From an uncultured Bacteroidota bacterium (GTDB lineage Bacteria; Bacteroidota; Bacteroidia; UKL13-3): a stretch of 50,968 bases of DNA. The notes under the pieces are model-generated. The model saw nothing but the letters and a program-made list of their open reading frames with translations, ran no database searches and was not told the origin of the DNA. A program made the position numbers and the translations under genes. The DNA lies in assembly GCA_903901345.1 (NCBI GenBank), contig CAIUQQ010000335.1:1-50968 (forward strand). Direction: 5' to 3'. Of the stretch, positions 1-9,976 are shown in pieces (within the stretch, counting starts at the first letter, position 1; each line of letters begins with the position of its first letter).

Positions 1-45
1 ATTTTCCCAAAAATGGACTTAATTTGCAGTATTAAATAAGTATAA

Positions 46-1893
46 ATGAATAAAGTTTTTAGTTTAGTAGTTATATTGTTTTCCATTCAAAGTTTTGCTC
101 AATCTGTAGTACCTTGTTTTACCGATGAATTATATGTTAAAGCCGTTCGTGAAAATCCACTTTTAAAAATAGAAGAAGACCGTGGCAATCAAATTGCCCG
201 GGAATATGCCAGTAAATTTAGTTTAGCAAAAGCAGGAACGGTAATTTATATTCCAGTAGTTTTTCACATTATTCATAAAAACTCGTCAGAAAATATCACT
301 CAAGCACAAATCAATGATTGTATTCGTGTTTTAAACGAAGATTTTAGAAAAAAAGCCGGAACCAATGGTGGTACAAGTACTGATACCAAAGCGGTAGATG
401 CCGAAATAGAATTCAGATTAGCACAAGTTGATCCAAGTGGAAATCCTACAGATGGTGTGAATAGAATTTATAATGCATCGGAAACAATTAATGGAACTGA
501 CGTAACTAAAACGTTAAGTTATTGGGATAGCAACAAATATTTTAATATTTGGGTGGTAAATATAATTAATAGTTCAAGCGTTCCTGCTGGTTCTATCATT
601 CTTGGATATGCTCAGTTTCCCTCATCTCGTAATTCAAGACCGTCAACAGATGGAATTATTGTAAGAGCAGATCAAGTTGGAAATATTGGAATGGGTCAAA
701 CTGGTCAAGCAGGTAGAACTGTTACCCACGAATCGGGCCATTGGTGTGGTTTATATCATCCGTTTCAAGGTGGTTGCGTAGGCGGAACTTCAAGTAATTG
801 TTTATCTCAAGGCGACCAAGTTTGCGATACTCCTCCTGTGGCTGTTTCTACAAGTGGTTGTCCTACTTCTCAAAATTCTTGCTCAAATGATGCTCCCAAT
901 TTACCCGATAATATTAAAAATTATATGGATTATGCCGATGGAACTTGCATGGATATGTACACTGCAGGTCAATCTGTAAGAATGAAAAGTCAAATGAGTA
1001 CTTATAGAGCTAATATTTATTCAACTGCTAATTTAAGTGCTGCTGGAGTTAATGCCGATGGAACATATAAGCCATTGACTTCTGCTGTAATTAAAGCGCC
1101 AGTTTTGATAGATTTTAACGAACAAGTTAATCGCTTTGAAATTGAAAATTTTATGAATCCCAACACGGGTTGGAAAGCCAATTATCAAGTTGGTTATAAC
1201 GATAATTCTAGCATGCGTTTTAATGCTTACGATAATGGTGCTAACAGTGTTTTAAATACTCGCGATGAATTTCATACAAGTAATATTGACATTACTGCTT
1301 TAACTAAACCAATATTGACTTTTCAAATTGCACATGCAAAAAGATTAAGTGGTTCAAGTGATCAAATAAATATGTTTGTTTCTAATAACTTCGGAAGAAC
1401 AGAGGTTTTAGCAAAAGTTTTTACAGTTACAGACATTGAAACTGCACCTACAAAAGGGGATTCTGCTTTTGTGCCAAATAGTTCTCAATGGAAAAAATTA
1501 AGTTTAGACCTTACTGATTATAAAACGTATAATAATTTTAGGGTTCGTTTTGAATTACAAGCCCGCAGAGGTAACAATACTTATATTGATAATATTCAAA
1601 TTGGAGAATTTGTAAGTGCAATAAATGAAGCAAATAATGCAATTAAAATTTCAATCAATCCTAATCCTACTAATGGAATTTCAAACTTAGTTTTTACCAG
1701 TGTTTCTAAGTCAAATGTCAACATAAATTTATATGATAGGACGGGTAAATTTGTAAAAAATATTTCTAACGATACTTATTCAGCTGGTGAACATAGTATT
1801 GAATTAAATTCAGCAGAATTAATAAAAGGAATTTATTTTATTAAAGTGCAACAAAACGAACAAACATTTACAAATAAGTGGATGGTAAATTAA
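46..1893 (+). CDS. Secreted M43-family (pappalysin/cytophagalysin-like) zinc metalloprotease with T9SS type A sorting domain
   Basis: HESGHWCGLYHPFQGGC zinc-binding motif, downstream NYMDYADGTCMDMYTAGQ Met-turn region, N-terminal signal peptide, C-terminal INPNPTNG...GIYFIKV sorting domain. Confidence 0.9.
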   Translation: MNKVFSLVVILFSIQSFAQSVVPCFTDELYVKAVRENPLLKIEEDRGNQIAREYASKFSLAKAGTVIYIPVVFHIIHKNSSENITQAQINDCIRVLNEDFRKKAGTNGGTSTDTKAVDAEIEFRLAQVDPSGNPTDGVNRIYNASETINGTDVTKTLSYWDSNKYFNIWVVNIINSSSVPAGSIILGYAQFPSSRNSRPSTDGIIVRADQVGNIGMGQTGQAGRTVTHESGHWCGLYHPFQGGCVGGTSSNCLSQGDQVCDTPPVAVSTSGCPTSQNSCSNDAPNLPDNIKNYMDYADGTCMDMYTAGQSVRMKSQMSTYRANIYSTANLSAAGVNADGTYKPLTSAVIKAPVLIDFNEQVNRFEIENFMNPNTGWKANYQVGYNDNSSMRFNAYDNGANSVLNTRDEFHTSNIDITALTKPILTFQIAHAKRLSGSSDQINMFVSNNFGRTEVLAKVFTVTDIETAPTKGDSAFVPNSSQWKKLSLDLTDYKTYNNFRVRFELQARRGNNTYIDNIQIGEFVSAINEANNAIKISINPNPTNGISNLVFTSVSKSNVNINLYDRTGKFVKNISNDTYSAGEHSIELNSAELIKGIYFIKVQQNEQTFTNKWMVN

Positions 1894-2152
1894 TTTACAA
1901 TTTGCAATAAGCAAAAGACAAATATTAATTAAAAAAAGGAGGAAATGGCTTTGGCTTTTTCCTCTTTTTTTTTCTCTTTTACCTTTAATAACTATGTACC
2001 TATGTGAAAGTTTATAGCTTTGTTTTCTGAGTTCCAATGTGGTTGTTTTTTTCTTTCAATATTCAACAATTTAGCAATTCAACAATTCAACAATCAAATA
2101 AATATATAACAAATATTCTTGTTCATTCACTAAAATTGTAATTAATTGCAAC

Positions 2153-3703
2153 ATGAATAAGCGCGTTATACTTTTGATACTTGATGGTTGGGGACAAGGA
2201 ACCAAATACCCTGGGAATGCCATTGAATTAGCCAATACTCCTAATTTTGATCATTTAATAAAAAACAATCCGCATTGCTTGTTACATACCTGTGGCGAAT
2301 GGGTTGGATTGCCCAGCGGGCAAATGGGTAACAGCGAAGTTGGCCACATGAATATTGGTGCAGGAAGAGTGGTTTATCAGCAATTGGTTTTAATTGATAA
2401 AATGTTTCGTGAAAATAAAGTAGCGGAAATTGCTGTGCTGAAAAATGCCATTGAATACGCCAAAACTAATAACAAAAAAATTCATTTAATGGGTTTGTTA
2501 AGTGATGGTGGCGTGCATAGCAGTTTGAATCATTTAAAAGGATTATGCGCTATTTTTAAAGATAATAACTTCAATAATTTTTACCTACATGCCTTTACCG
2601 ATGGTCGCGACACAGACCCAAATAATGGTGTAAAATATTTAAAAGACACGCTTGATCATTTACAAAAAACTGATGGTAAATTAGCCAGTGTTATTGGCCG
2701 TTATTATGCCATGGACCGTGATAAACGCTGGGATAGAGTTAAACTAGCTTACGATTTATTGGTAAATGGAACTGGTGAAAAAACCAACGATATTTTAGCA
2801 ACCATTCAGCAAAAATATGATGTTGGCGAAACCGATGAATTTTTAAAACCATTGGTTTGTGTGGATGAAAACAACAATGCCTTAGCCACCATGAGCCCTG
2901 ATGATGTGGTAATTTGTTTTAACTTTAGAACCGATAGAGGCCGCGAAATTACACAAGCTTTAACGCAAGAAGATTTTGCTGAACAGCAAATGAAAAAATT
3001 GCCTTTAAAATACATTTCGCTAACTGCTTACGATAAAAATTTTAAAAATGTTGAAGTCATGTTTGCCGACATTGAGTTGAATAATACTTTAGGCGAAGTA
3101 TTAGAAACCCATAATAAAAAACAAGTGCGCATAGCCGAAACTGAAAAATATCCGCATGTAACTTTCTTTTTTAGTGGCGGACAAGAAAAGGAATTTAATG
3201 GTGAAACACGCCACATGGCTCCATCGCCAAAGGATGTTCCCACTTACGATTTTAAACCCGAAATGAATGCGGAAGGTGTTTGCCAATTTACATTGGACGA
3301 AATAGCGAAAAATGAAGCTGACTTTATGGTGGTAAATTTTGCAAACCCCGATATGGTGGGACATACAGGAATAATTAGTGCCGAAATAAAAGCAGTAGAA
3401 AAAGTAGATGAATGTTTGGGACGCATTGTTCCTGAAGGTTTAAAAAATGGCTACTCGTTTTTAATTACTGCCGACCATGGCAATGGTGAATTTATGCTAA
3501 ACGATGATGGCTCTGCCAATACAGCACATACCACCAACGAAGTGCCGTGTATACTAGTAGAAACCGAACATACACACCATTTGAATAATGGAAAATTAGC
3601 CGATTTAGCACCTACCATTTTAGCATTAATGGGCGTTGAAGAACCCAAAGAAATGGATGGAATTTGCTTAATAAATAGAAATGTAGAGCCTTTGGCTTTG
3701 TAG
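2153..3703 (+). CDS. gpmI: 2,3-bisphosphoglycerate-independent phosphoglycerate mutase
   Basis: Full-length protein with LLILDGWG, GNSEVGHMNIGAGRVVYQ, FTDGRDTDP and TADHGNGE motifs. Confidence 0.97.
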   Translation: MNKRVILLILDGWGQGTKYPGNAIELANTPNFDHLIKNNPHCLLHTCGEWVGLPSGQMGNSEVGHMNIGAGRVVYQQLVLIDKMFRENKVAEIAVLKNAIEYAKTNNKKIHLMGLLSDGGVHSSLNHLKGLCAIFKDNNFNNFYLHAFTDGRDTDPNNGVKYLKDTLDHLQKTDGKLASVIGRYYAMDRDKRWDRVKLAYDLLVNGTGEKTNDILATIQQKYDVGETDEFLKPLVCVDENNNALATMSPDDVVICFNFRTDRGREITQALTQEDFAEQQMKKLPLKYISLTAYDKNFKNVEVMFADIELNNTLGEVLETHNKKQVRIAETEKYPHVTFFFSGGQEKEFNGETRHMAPSPKDVPTYDFKPEMNAEGVCQFTLDEIAKNEADFMVVNFANPDMVGHTGIISAEIKAVEKVDECLGRIVPEGLKNGYSFLITADHGNGEFMLNDDGSANTAHTTNEVPCILVETEHTHHLNNGKLADLAPTILALMGVEEPKEMDGICLINRNVEPLAL

Positions 3704-3760
3704 TTTAAATAATTGTTTTATTAGCACTATTTTTTGAAAAAGGTTTGTAATTGATATAAC

Positions 3761-4045
3761 TTGAAAAACACAAATATGAACTTAGAAGATTGTAGAAAAA
3801 TTTTGCTAGAACCGATTGAGTCTAATAATAAAGTACTTGTATTTACCTTTTCATTTTCAACCAACTTTAGTGGTATTGTTAACGCTTTTGATAGACTAAT
3901 TGAAGTTAATATACAAGCAAAATGGGAATTAATTCAACTCGAAAATGAAACATTAATTACTATTCAAGGCTTTAACATCACTAAATTTGGCGAAGCTGGT
4001 TTAAAATGTAATATTATTGAACTTAAGAAAGAACTAAATTTTTAG
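3761..4045 (+). CDS. Hypothetical protein (94 aa)
   Basis: Intact ORF between gpmI and a repeat cluster; no recognised family. Confidence 0.5.
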   Translation: MKNTNMNLEDCRKILLEPIESNNKVLVFTFSFSTNFSGIVNAFDRLIEVNIQAKWELIQLENETLITIQGFNITKFGEAGLKCNIIELKKELNF

Positions 4046-4091
4046 AAACTGCTTACAATCTTTGTTTTGATAGTTAAGATTTAGCTAGCGC

Positions 4092-4129
4092 AAGCTTCCG
4101 CTTATCATTTTAACTATAAGCGGAAGCTT
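4092..4129. repeat. Perfect 14-bp inverted repeat AAGCTTCCGCTTAT / ATAAGCGGAAGCTT with 10-nt loop
   Basis: Direct reading: left arm 4092-4105, right arm 4116-4129; no T-tract follows. Confidence 0.85.
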
Positions 4130-4162
4130 TAACAAGCAGTATGAGTTGTAATTTTTAAAATA

Positions 4163-4197
4163 CCAGAAGCTAGTCGCCAGAAGCCAGCTGCCAATTA
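4163..4197. repeat. Heptamer-periodic tract ccagaag/ctagtcg/ccagaag/ccagctg/ccaatta
   Basis: 7-bp phasing read directly. Confidence 0.75.
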
Positions 4198-4266
4198 CAA
4201 ACCAAAAATCATTCAAATATTTGACTATATAAACTTATTATTGCGGGAATTTTTCGATTGAAATAT

Positions 4267-4369
4267 CCTGTCAGACGATTAATAGGCCATTGCGTTGGAA
4301 AGGCGTCAGACAGGTAAACATCCTGTCAGACGATTAAAAGGCCTAAGCGTTGGAAAGGCGTCAGACAGG
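4267..4369. repeat. Two tandem copies (55-bp period) of a 48-bp imperfect palindrome CCTGTCAGACG...CGTCAGACAGG
   Basis: Copies 4267-4314 and 4322-4369 differ at 4 positions, all in the loop region; arms identical between copies. Confidence 0.9.
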
Positions 4370-4403
4370 TAAAAGTAAATTACTAATATTCTAAAATAAG
4401 CCA

Positions 4404-5408
4404 ATGAAAATAGACGTTCACGCACATATTTTACCCGAATTTATGCCAAACCTTAAAGACAAATATGGTTATGGCGATGAGTTTATTTACCTCGATCATT
4501 TTCAGCCAGGACGGGCAAATATGATGAAAGCGGATGGCACTTTTTTTAGAACCATTGACGATTTATGTTGGGATCCAAAACGTATTATTGCCCACATGGA
4601 CGAACATGGCGTTGATATGATGGCACTTTCACCCATTCCAGTTTTGTTTTATTATTGGGCTAAGCCCGAACATACCCACGATTGGGCTAAATATTACAAC
4701 AATTATTTAGCAAAAATTTGTGAAGATAATCCAACTCGTTTATTAGGCTTGGCTACTTTACCCATGCAAGATGTGAACTTGGCCATTGAAGAATTATTGC
4801 GTTGCAAATACGAATTAAATTTAGCTGGAGTAGAAATAGGAACACATATAGAACACCGCAATTTAGACGATGAATATTATCATCCGTTTTTTGCTGCTGC
4901 CGAAAAAGCTGAAATGCCCATTTTTATTCATCCTTGGGATATGATGGGTCAGGATAGAATGCCTAACTATTTTTTACCTTGGTTAATAGGTATGCCAGCC
5001 GAAACAAGTTTGGCCATTTGCAGCTTAATTTTTGGTGGAATTTTCGATAAATTTCCAAAATTACGTGTGTTATTTGCACATGGTGGCGGTTGCTTTCCGC
5101 AAACTTTAGGACGAATTAGTCACGCTTTTCATGCGCGTCCAGATTTGTGTAACGTGCATAAAATAAGCGATCCAAGAACTTATATCGACAAGTTTTATAT
5201 TGATAGCTTGGTGCATGATGACGAAACATTTAGATTTTTAATAAAAATGTTTGGAGCAAATAAAATTGCATTAGGCAGCGATTTTCCGTTTCCACTTGGC
5301 GATTTGGAACATGGAAAATTTATAGAAGAAATGAAGGAACTAACCCCCGAACAGAAAGAACAAGTTTTGTATAAAACGGCTAAAGAATGGTTAGGTTTAA
5401 AAATATAA
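4404..5408 (+). CDS. Amidohydrolase-family protein, aminocarboxymuconate-semialdehyde decarboxylase (ACMSD)-like
   Basis: MKIDVHAHILPE metal-binding start, FIHPWDMMG, LFAHGGGCFPQTLGRISHA, LGSDFPFPLGD. Confidence 0.85.
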   Translation: MKIDVHAHILPEFMPNLKDKYGYGDEFIYLDHFQPGRANMMKADGTFFRTIDDLCWDPKRIIAHMDEHGVDMMALSPIPVLFYYWAKPEHTHDWAKYYNNYLAKICEDNPTRLLGLATLPMQDVNLAIEELLRCKYELNLAGVEIGTHIEHRNLDDEYYHPFFAAAEKAEMPIFIHPWDMMGQDRMPNYFLPWLIGMPAETSLAICSLIFGGIFDKFPKLRVLFAHGGGCFPQTLGRISHAFHARPDLCNVHKISDPRTYIDKFYIDSLVHDDETFRFLIKMFGANKIALGSDFPFPLGDLEHGKFIEEMKELTPEQKEQVLYKTAKEWLGLKI

Positions 5409-5523
5409 ATAACGATTGAATGTTAAATTTTGGTTACTAATCGCTATAATTTAACAAAACATTGCCTTATGGCATATTTATTGAGTAGAAAATATTTAAT
5501 TTACAAACAAAAAAAAAACAAAC

Positions 5524-7158
5524 ATGAAACGACTGGTTTTATTACTACAAATTTTAATAGTAAGTGTGTCTTTAAAAGCGCAACTTTTAAACGATGGTTT
5601 AAAAGCATTGGATTTTGAAAAATATGAAAGTGCAAGAAATATTTTCACAACATTAACTCAAAAAGACCCTGCTTATGGTGAGGCATATTATTATTTAGGA
5701 CAAGCTTATAATAATTTATTTAAGGCTGATTCAGCTTTTATAATTTATAATTCAGGAATTGCGGCAGCACCAAAAACTCCTCAATTATATGCTGGATTAG
5801 GCGAATTGTTATTAGAAGAAGAAAAAACTGCTGAAGCACAAGTTCAATTCGATAAAGCGTTAGCATTATGCAAGGACAAATATGGCGATTATAATAATGC
5901 TAAAGGTTTAGTGGCCATTGCTAGTGGAATGATAGCTGGTGAAACTAAGTTATTGGCACAAGCATCTGCATTAATGGAAGAAGCCTATAAAATTACTAAA
6001 GATGACTATGACGTTCTTACCACTGCTGGAGATGTTTATTTAGAAATGGCTGACGGAAGTAAAGCGGCTACTTTTTATAATAGGGCCACTGTTTTAGACC
6101 CTAATAGACCAAAAGCTTTTGCTAAAATTGCATTGATTTGGATAAGGATAAAAAATTTGCAAGTAGCTAAGGAAGCTTTAGACACTGCATTTTCTAAAGA
6201 TCCTAATTATGCAACAGCATTTAAAAATCAAGCAGAATTTTATTCAGTTCAACGCAAATTTGCTTTAGCTAAAGAGTCATATAAAAACTACTTAAAAAAC
6301 TCGGAAGTGAGTTCTGCTAATCAAATGCGTTTTGCCATTATTTTGTTTAGAGCAAAAGAATATGCAGAAGCTTTAGTGAATATTGAAGAAGCTAAAAATA
6401 CAGATAAAACTAACAATATTTACCTAAACAGATTATATGCTTACGCAAGTTATGAAGCCAGTAATTTAAAAAATGATCAAGAAGGATTTAAAAAAGGACT
6501 ACTAGCTTTAGAAAACTTGATGAGTAAAATAGCTGCTGATAAAATAACTGAAACTGATTTTGAATATTTAGGTAAATTACAATCGAAAATACCAGGAAAA
6601 GATAGTTTGGCATTGATTAATTTAAACAAAGCATTGTCGATGAATGCTGTTAAAACTGAAATAAAAATTGAAATAGCTAAAATATATGATAAGCAGAAAA
6701 AGTATGACTTGGCTGCAATTACTTTTGAAGATTACTTAAATACAGCAAAAAAAATTACAGTAACTGACAATTATAACATGGGTAATTATTACAGTAAGGC
6801 TAAAATGTATGAAAAAGCTGATACTGCATTTTTAAAAGTAAATAATGCGCTACCAACTTATGGCGATGCTTGGTTTCAAAGAGCTGTGGTAAATGCTTCA
6901 ATTGATTCATTATGGAAGAAAACCACTGCCAAAGAATTGTTTGAAAAGTACATAGAAATTTCAACTACTGATACTGTAAAATTTAATCAATTTAAGGCAA
7001 GTTTATCTAAAAACATTGCATTAGCTTACGATTATTTAGGTTCATATTATTACCAAAAAGACATGAAACCTGAATATAAAGCTATGTATAAAAAAGCTTT
7101 GGAGTACAATCCAAATAACCAAAACGCAATAAATGTTTTGAAAAGTATAGAAAAATAA
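5524..7158 (+). CDS. Tetratricopeptide repeat protein, secreted
   Basis: Signal peptide plus multiple TPR-like helices (AYYYLGQAYNNLFKADSA, AFAKIALIWIRIKNLQVAKEAL). Confidence 0.8.
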   Translation: MKRLVLLLQILIVSVSLKAQLLNDGLKALDFEKYESARNIFTTLTQKDPAYGEAYYYLGQAYNNLFKADSAFIIYNSGIAAAPKTPQLYAGLGELLLEEEKTAEAQVQFDKALALCKDKYGDYNNAKGLVAIASGMIAGETKLLAQASALMEEAYKITKDDYDVLTTAGDVYLEMADGSKAATFYNRATVLDPNRPKAFAKIALIWIRIKNLQVAKEALDTAFSKDPNYATAFKNQAEFYSVQRKFALAKESYKNYLKNSEVSSANQMRFAIILFRAKEYAEALVNIEEAKNTDKTNNIYLNRLYAYASYEASNLKNDQEGFKKGLLALENLMSKIAADKITETDFEYLGKLQSKIPGKDSLALINLNKALSMNAVKTEIKIEIAKIYDKQKKYDLAAITFEDYLNTAKKITVTDNYNMGNYYSKAKMYEKADTAFLKVNNALPTYGDAWFQRAVVNASIDSLWKKTTAKELFEKYIEISTTDTVKFNQFKASLSKNIALAYDYLGSYYYQKDMKPEYKAMYKKALEYNPNNQNAINVLKSIEK

Positions 7159-7177
7159 GTTTACTATAATATTTTAT

Positions 7178-7209
7178 CAAAAACCACTTAGCAATAAGTG
7201 GTTTTTTTT
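7178..7209 (+). terminator. Rho-independent terminator after TPR gene
   Basis: aaaccactta-gcaa-taagtggttttttttt stem-loop with T-tract. Confidence 0.8.
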
Positions 7210-7257
7210 ATGGCCGATTTTAAATGAAATATAATAATATTACAATGCCAATTAAAT

Positions 7258-7286
7258 TTGTGGTTTTAAAAACTATTGTATATTCG
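7258..7286 (+). promoter_or_regulatory. Bacteroidota-type promoter candidate (TTG-N18-TATATTCG)
   Basis: TTG 7258-7260 and TAnnTTTG-like box 7279-7286; the same TATATTCGCA string occurs upstream of rplU. Confidence 0.5.
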
Positions 7287-8496
7287 CAATGTGTTCACTA
7301 ACAATTTTAAAATAAAAAAAAACAGTAATCAGGGTTTAAAAAATGCAGTAATTTTTATTGTGTTTTTTTGTTTGGTGCAGGTCTCTTTTTCTCAAAATGT
7401 GGTAGTAAGTGAATATTTTAACGGAACAGACACAAGAGATGAATGGACTGAATTGTTAGTAATAAATGACAATACTGATTTAAGGGGCAATAGTATTAGA
7501 GACAATAATAGTTCTCAAACTGGGTGGCAAACTGAAGTTGTTTTTTCAAACAATAATTTTTTGAATAATTTAAGAGCAGGAACTATAATTGTAATTTGGC
7601 ATAGAATACGTTCAACTGCTTCAACTGCAAATAGAATAGTTGACACAATTAAATCTGATGGATACATAGAAGTTCATGCACAATTAAGTGGTTATTTTAG
7701 TGGAGGCGATTTTGGTACGGCTCCATCTTGGTCAGGAGCTTCTTTATCTATAAGTGCAAGTGCTGATATTGTACAAATAAGAGACAATAGTAATAATCAT
7801 ATTCATGCACTTGGTCATAAATATACCGACAGTACAGACTTTATAGGCATAGTATCAACTAATAAATTAAATCATGCTAGTTCATTGGCCTCAGGTGAAA
7901 ATGTTTATATTTGTCCTGGAAGTAGTTTAAGTGAATTTATTGGTGCTTATAGTGGAACTACATGGACTTCCAAAGGCAATACAAATATTACTCAAGGTTT
8001 ACCCAATTATAATTCCTCTTCACCTACTTTTCCTAATCGAAATTATTGGCGTAGTTTAAGACAACCAATTTATAATAGTCCAACTTTAAATACCATTACA
8101 ACTAATATCGGATTTACTCAAGCAAATTTAACATGGAATGCTTGTACAGATGTTTATCCAAGTGATTCAACTATTGGTTATATTATTTTAAGAGATACAA
8201 TTAATTCGTTTACCAATCCATCAGATAGTATAGTTTATGCAGTTGGATCCTCAATTGGAACTGCTAAAGTTATTGCAAATATTAATTATTCTTCCACTCT
8301 TACCTATACTGATAATTATGCTTTTGCTTGTGGTGAAACTTATTATTATAGAATATATGCTTTTAGATTTGGGAATGATAATTTAAATGGAAATTCATAT
8401 AACGCAGCAAGGGGTAGGGCTTATAATGAAATTGGAACAAATATTCAAAGTATTTTAAAAACTATTCCTATATCTCAACCAATAATAGCGAATTGA
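7276..8496 (+). CDS. Secreted protein with lamin-tail-like N-terminal segment and fibronectin-III-like segment; start uncertain (probably downstream of 7276)
   Basis: Signal-like AVIFIVFFCLVQVSFSQ; VVSEYFNGTDTRDEWTELLV; ITTNIGFTQANLTWNAC...GYIILRDT. Confidence 0.65.
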   Translation: MYIRNVFTNNFKIKKNSNQGLKNAVIFIVFFCLVQVSFSQNVVVSEYFNGTDTRDEWTELLVINDNTDLRGNSIRDNNSSQTGWQTEVVFSNNNFLNNLRAGTIIVIWHRIRSTASTANRIVDTIKSDGYIEVHAQLSGYFSGGDFGTAPSWSGASLSISASADIVQIRDNSNNHIHALGHKYTDSTDFIGIVSTNKLNHASSLASGENVYICPGSSLSEFIGAYSGTTWTSKGNTNITQGLPNYNSSSPTFPNRNYWRSLRQPIYNSPTLNTITTNIGFTQANLTWNACTDVYPSDSTIGYIILRDTINSFTNPSDSIVYAVGSSIGTAKVIANINYSSTLTYTDNYAFACGETYYYRIYAFRFGNDNLNGNSYNAARGRAYNEIGTNIQSILKTIPISQPIIAN

Positions 8497-9278
8497 TAAA
8501 AATAAAATTCATGTCTAGGTTTAAAATTAAATTCACTTCAATCATATTAATAATGATTTTCATTATTGGTGTTACAGTTAATTTAAATGCTCAAAATCAA
8601 AAAGTTTGGAATGGAAATACCAGTGTATTTAGAATTGATACTACTGTAAATTTAACATCTGTGGTAAATTGGAGTTATACTTTAGGATTTCCAAGTACCT
8701 CTTCAAGAATAGATGGGGGTGGAGCAAGAAAAGGCACTACTACAATTACATGGGGAAATACAACTGCTGCAATGTTCAGGGATACAATAAAATCATTTGA
8801 AACAGTAAATGGATGTTCGGGAAATATAGTTAATAAACCAATTGATGTTTACCCAAAACCAATTGTTTCGTTGGGTGTAAATGATACAATTTGTTTGGGA
8901 GCAACTCTTGGAACTAAAATACTTACTGTTTCAAATTTTTCAGTTATAGGCGGTGCTAGTAATTTAGGCGAATTTGCCATTACTTTTGAGCTAAGAAGTG
9001 GCTCTACTGCTGGTATAAATGTTCTTGGTTTTCCAGTAACTTTAAACACCACATCTGGAATTATTTCTATTGCTTCTATTCCAACTTCAGGTCTTCCCGC
9101 TGGAACTTATTATTTGGTTATTACAGGTTTTGCTTCCAATTTAAGTGCTACTTTGAATAATCCTGCACCTGGAAGTTATGCTAGGGGAAATGCAGCTGCA
9201 ACTTTAGCCGCTATTCCAACAAATTATCTTATATATATTAGACCAAATTTTTCAACTCCTGCTATTCAACCTTACTAA
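8493..9278 (+). CDS. Small secreted PKD/Ig-like protein, divergent member of the adjacent paralog cluster
   Basis: Signal peptide; WSYTLGF...TTTITWG...RDTIKSFETVNGCSGN...VYPKP; C-term IYIRPNFSTPAIQPY. Likely start at the internal Met near 8511. Confidence 0.6.
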   Translation: MIKIKFMSRFKIKFTSIILIMIFIIGVTVNLNAQNQKVWNGNTSVFRIDTTVNLTSVVNWSYTLGFPSTSSRIDGGGARKGTTTITWGNTTAAMFRDTIKSFETVNGCSGNIVNKPIDVYPKPIVSLGVNDTICLGATLGTKILTVSNFSVIGGASNLGEFAITFELRSGSTAGINVLGFPVTLNTTSGIISIASIPTSGLPAGTYYLVITGFASNLSATLNNPAPGSYARGNAAATLAAIPTNYLIYIRPNFSTPAIQPY

Positions 9279-9287
9279 TTAAATTTT

Positions 9288-9905
9288 ATGAAAAAATATA
9301 TTTTCTTTTTTATTGTTTTTATTGCCTTGGGCAATACTAAAACATTTGCACAGGCAGATACTGCTTGTGTTGGCTCAAGTGGTAACGTTTATGATGTGGT
9401 GCCAAGTGCTGGCTCTACTTTTTCATGGTCGCTAAAAAACAGTTTAGGAACAATTGTTCCCATTGCTGGCAGAACAGATAGTATTTTGATAACATATGGT
9501 ACAGTTTCTGGAATTGATACTTTACGTTTAGTTGAAACTGGTCCTTCTGGTTGTAAAGGAGATACAATGAAACTAGCAGTAATTATTTTACCAAATATTT
9601 CTGCTGTGATTAGCGGATCAGATTCTATTTGTGTAAATAATTTAAGTTTAAACAAATTACGTATAACATTTACTGGCAATAGCCCATGGAATGCCACTTA
9701 TACCGATGGTGTAACACCAGTTTCAATTTCTGGTGTAACTTCAAATCCATACATTTTCAATTCTCCATTATATTTATCAGCAGGAATACGAACTTTTAGC
9801 CTATTAAGTGCAGGCGCTTCTGGCAGTTGCCCTGCAGTAATTAGTGGAAATGGAAGTATTACAGTTTTTCCTAAACCTGTTTCATCTGGTATAAGCCATT
9901 ATTAA
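9288..9905 (+). CDS. Small secreted PKD/Ig-like protein, paralog A
   Basis: Signal peptide; CVGSSGNVYDVVPSAGSTFSWSL...; C-term ITVFPKPVSSGISHY; aligns with 9977-10639 over its whole length. Confidence 0.7.
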   Translation: MKKYIFFFIVFIALGNTKTFAQADTACVGSSGNVYDVVPSAGSTFSWSLKNSLGTIVPIAGRTDSILITYGTVSGIDTLRLVETGPSGCKGDTMKLAVIILPNISAVISGSDSICVNNLSLNKLRITFTGNSPWNATYTDGVTPVSISGVTSNPYIFNSPLYLSAGIRTFSLLSAGASGSCPAVISGNGSITVFPKPVSSGISHY

Positions 9906-9976
9906 TAAATTCAGTTCAAAAAAAAGCAAAAAAATAAGTCTCAAAAAAAAAATATTTGATAATTCAATTTTATTAA

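Noticed and set aside
4267-4369. CRISPR or two-repeat mini-array
   Set aside because: The entire 48-bp unit including the loop region is conserved and only 7 bp separates the copies; this is a tandem hairpin, not repeat-spacer.
5430-5618. 62-aa ORF overlapping the TPR gene start
   Set aside because: Overlaps the signal peptide of the TPR gene in another frame; no supporting features.
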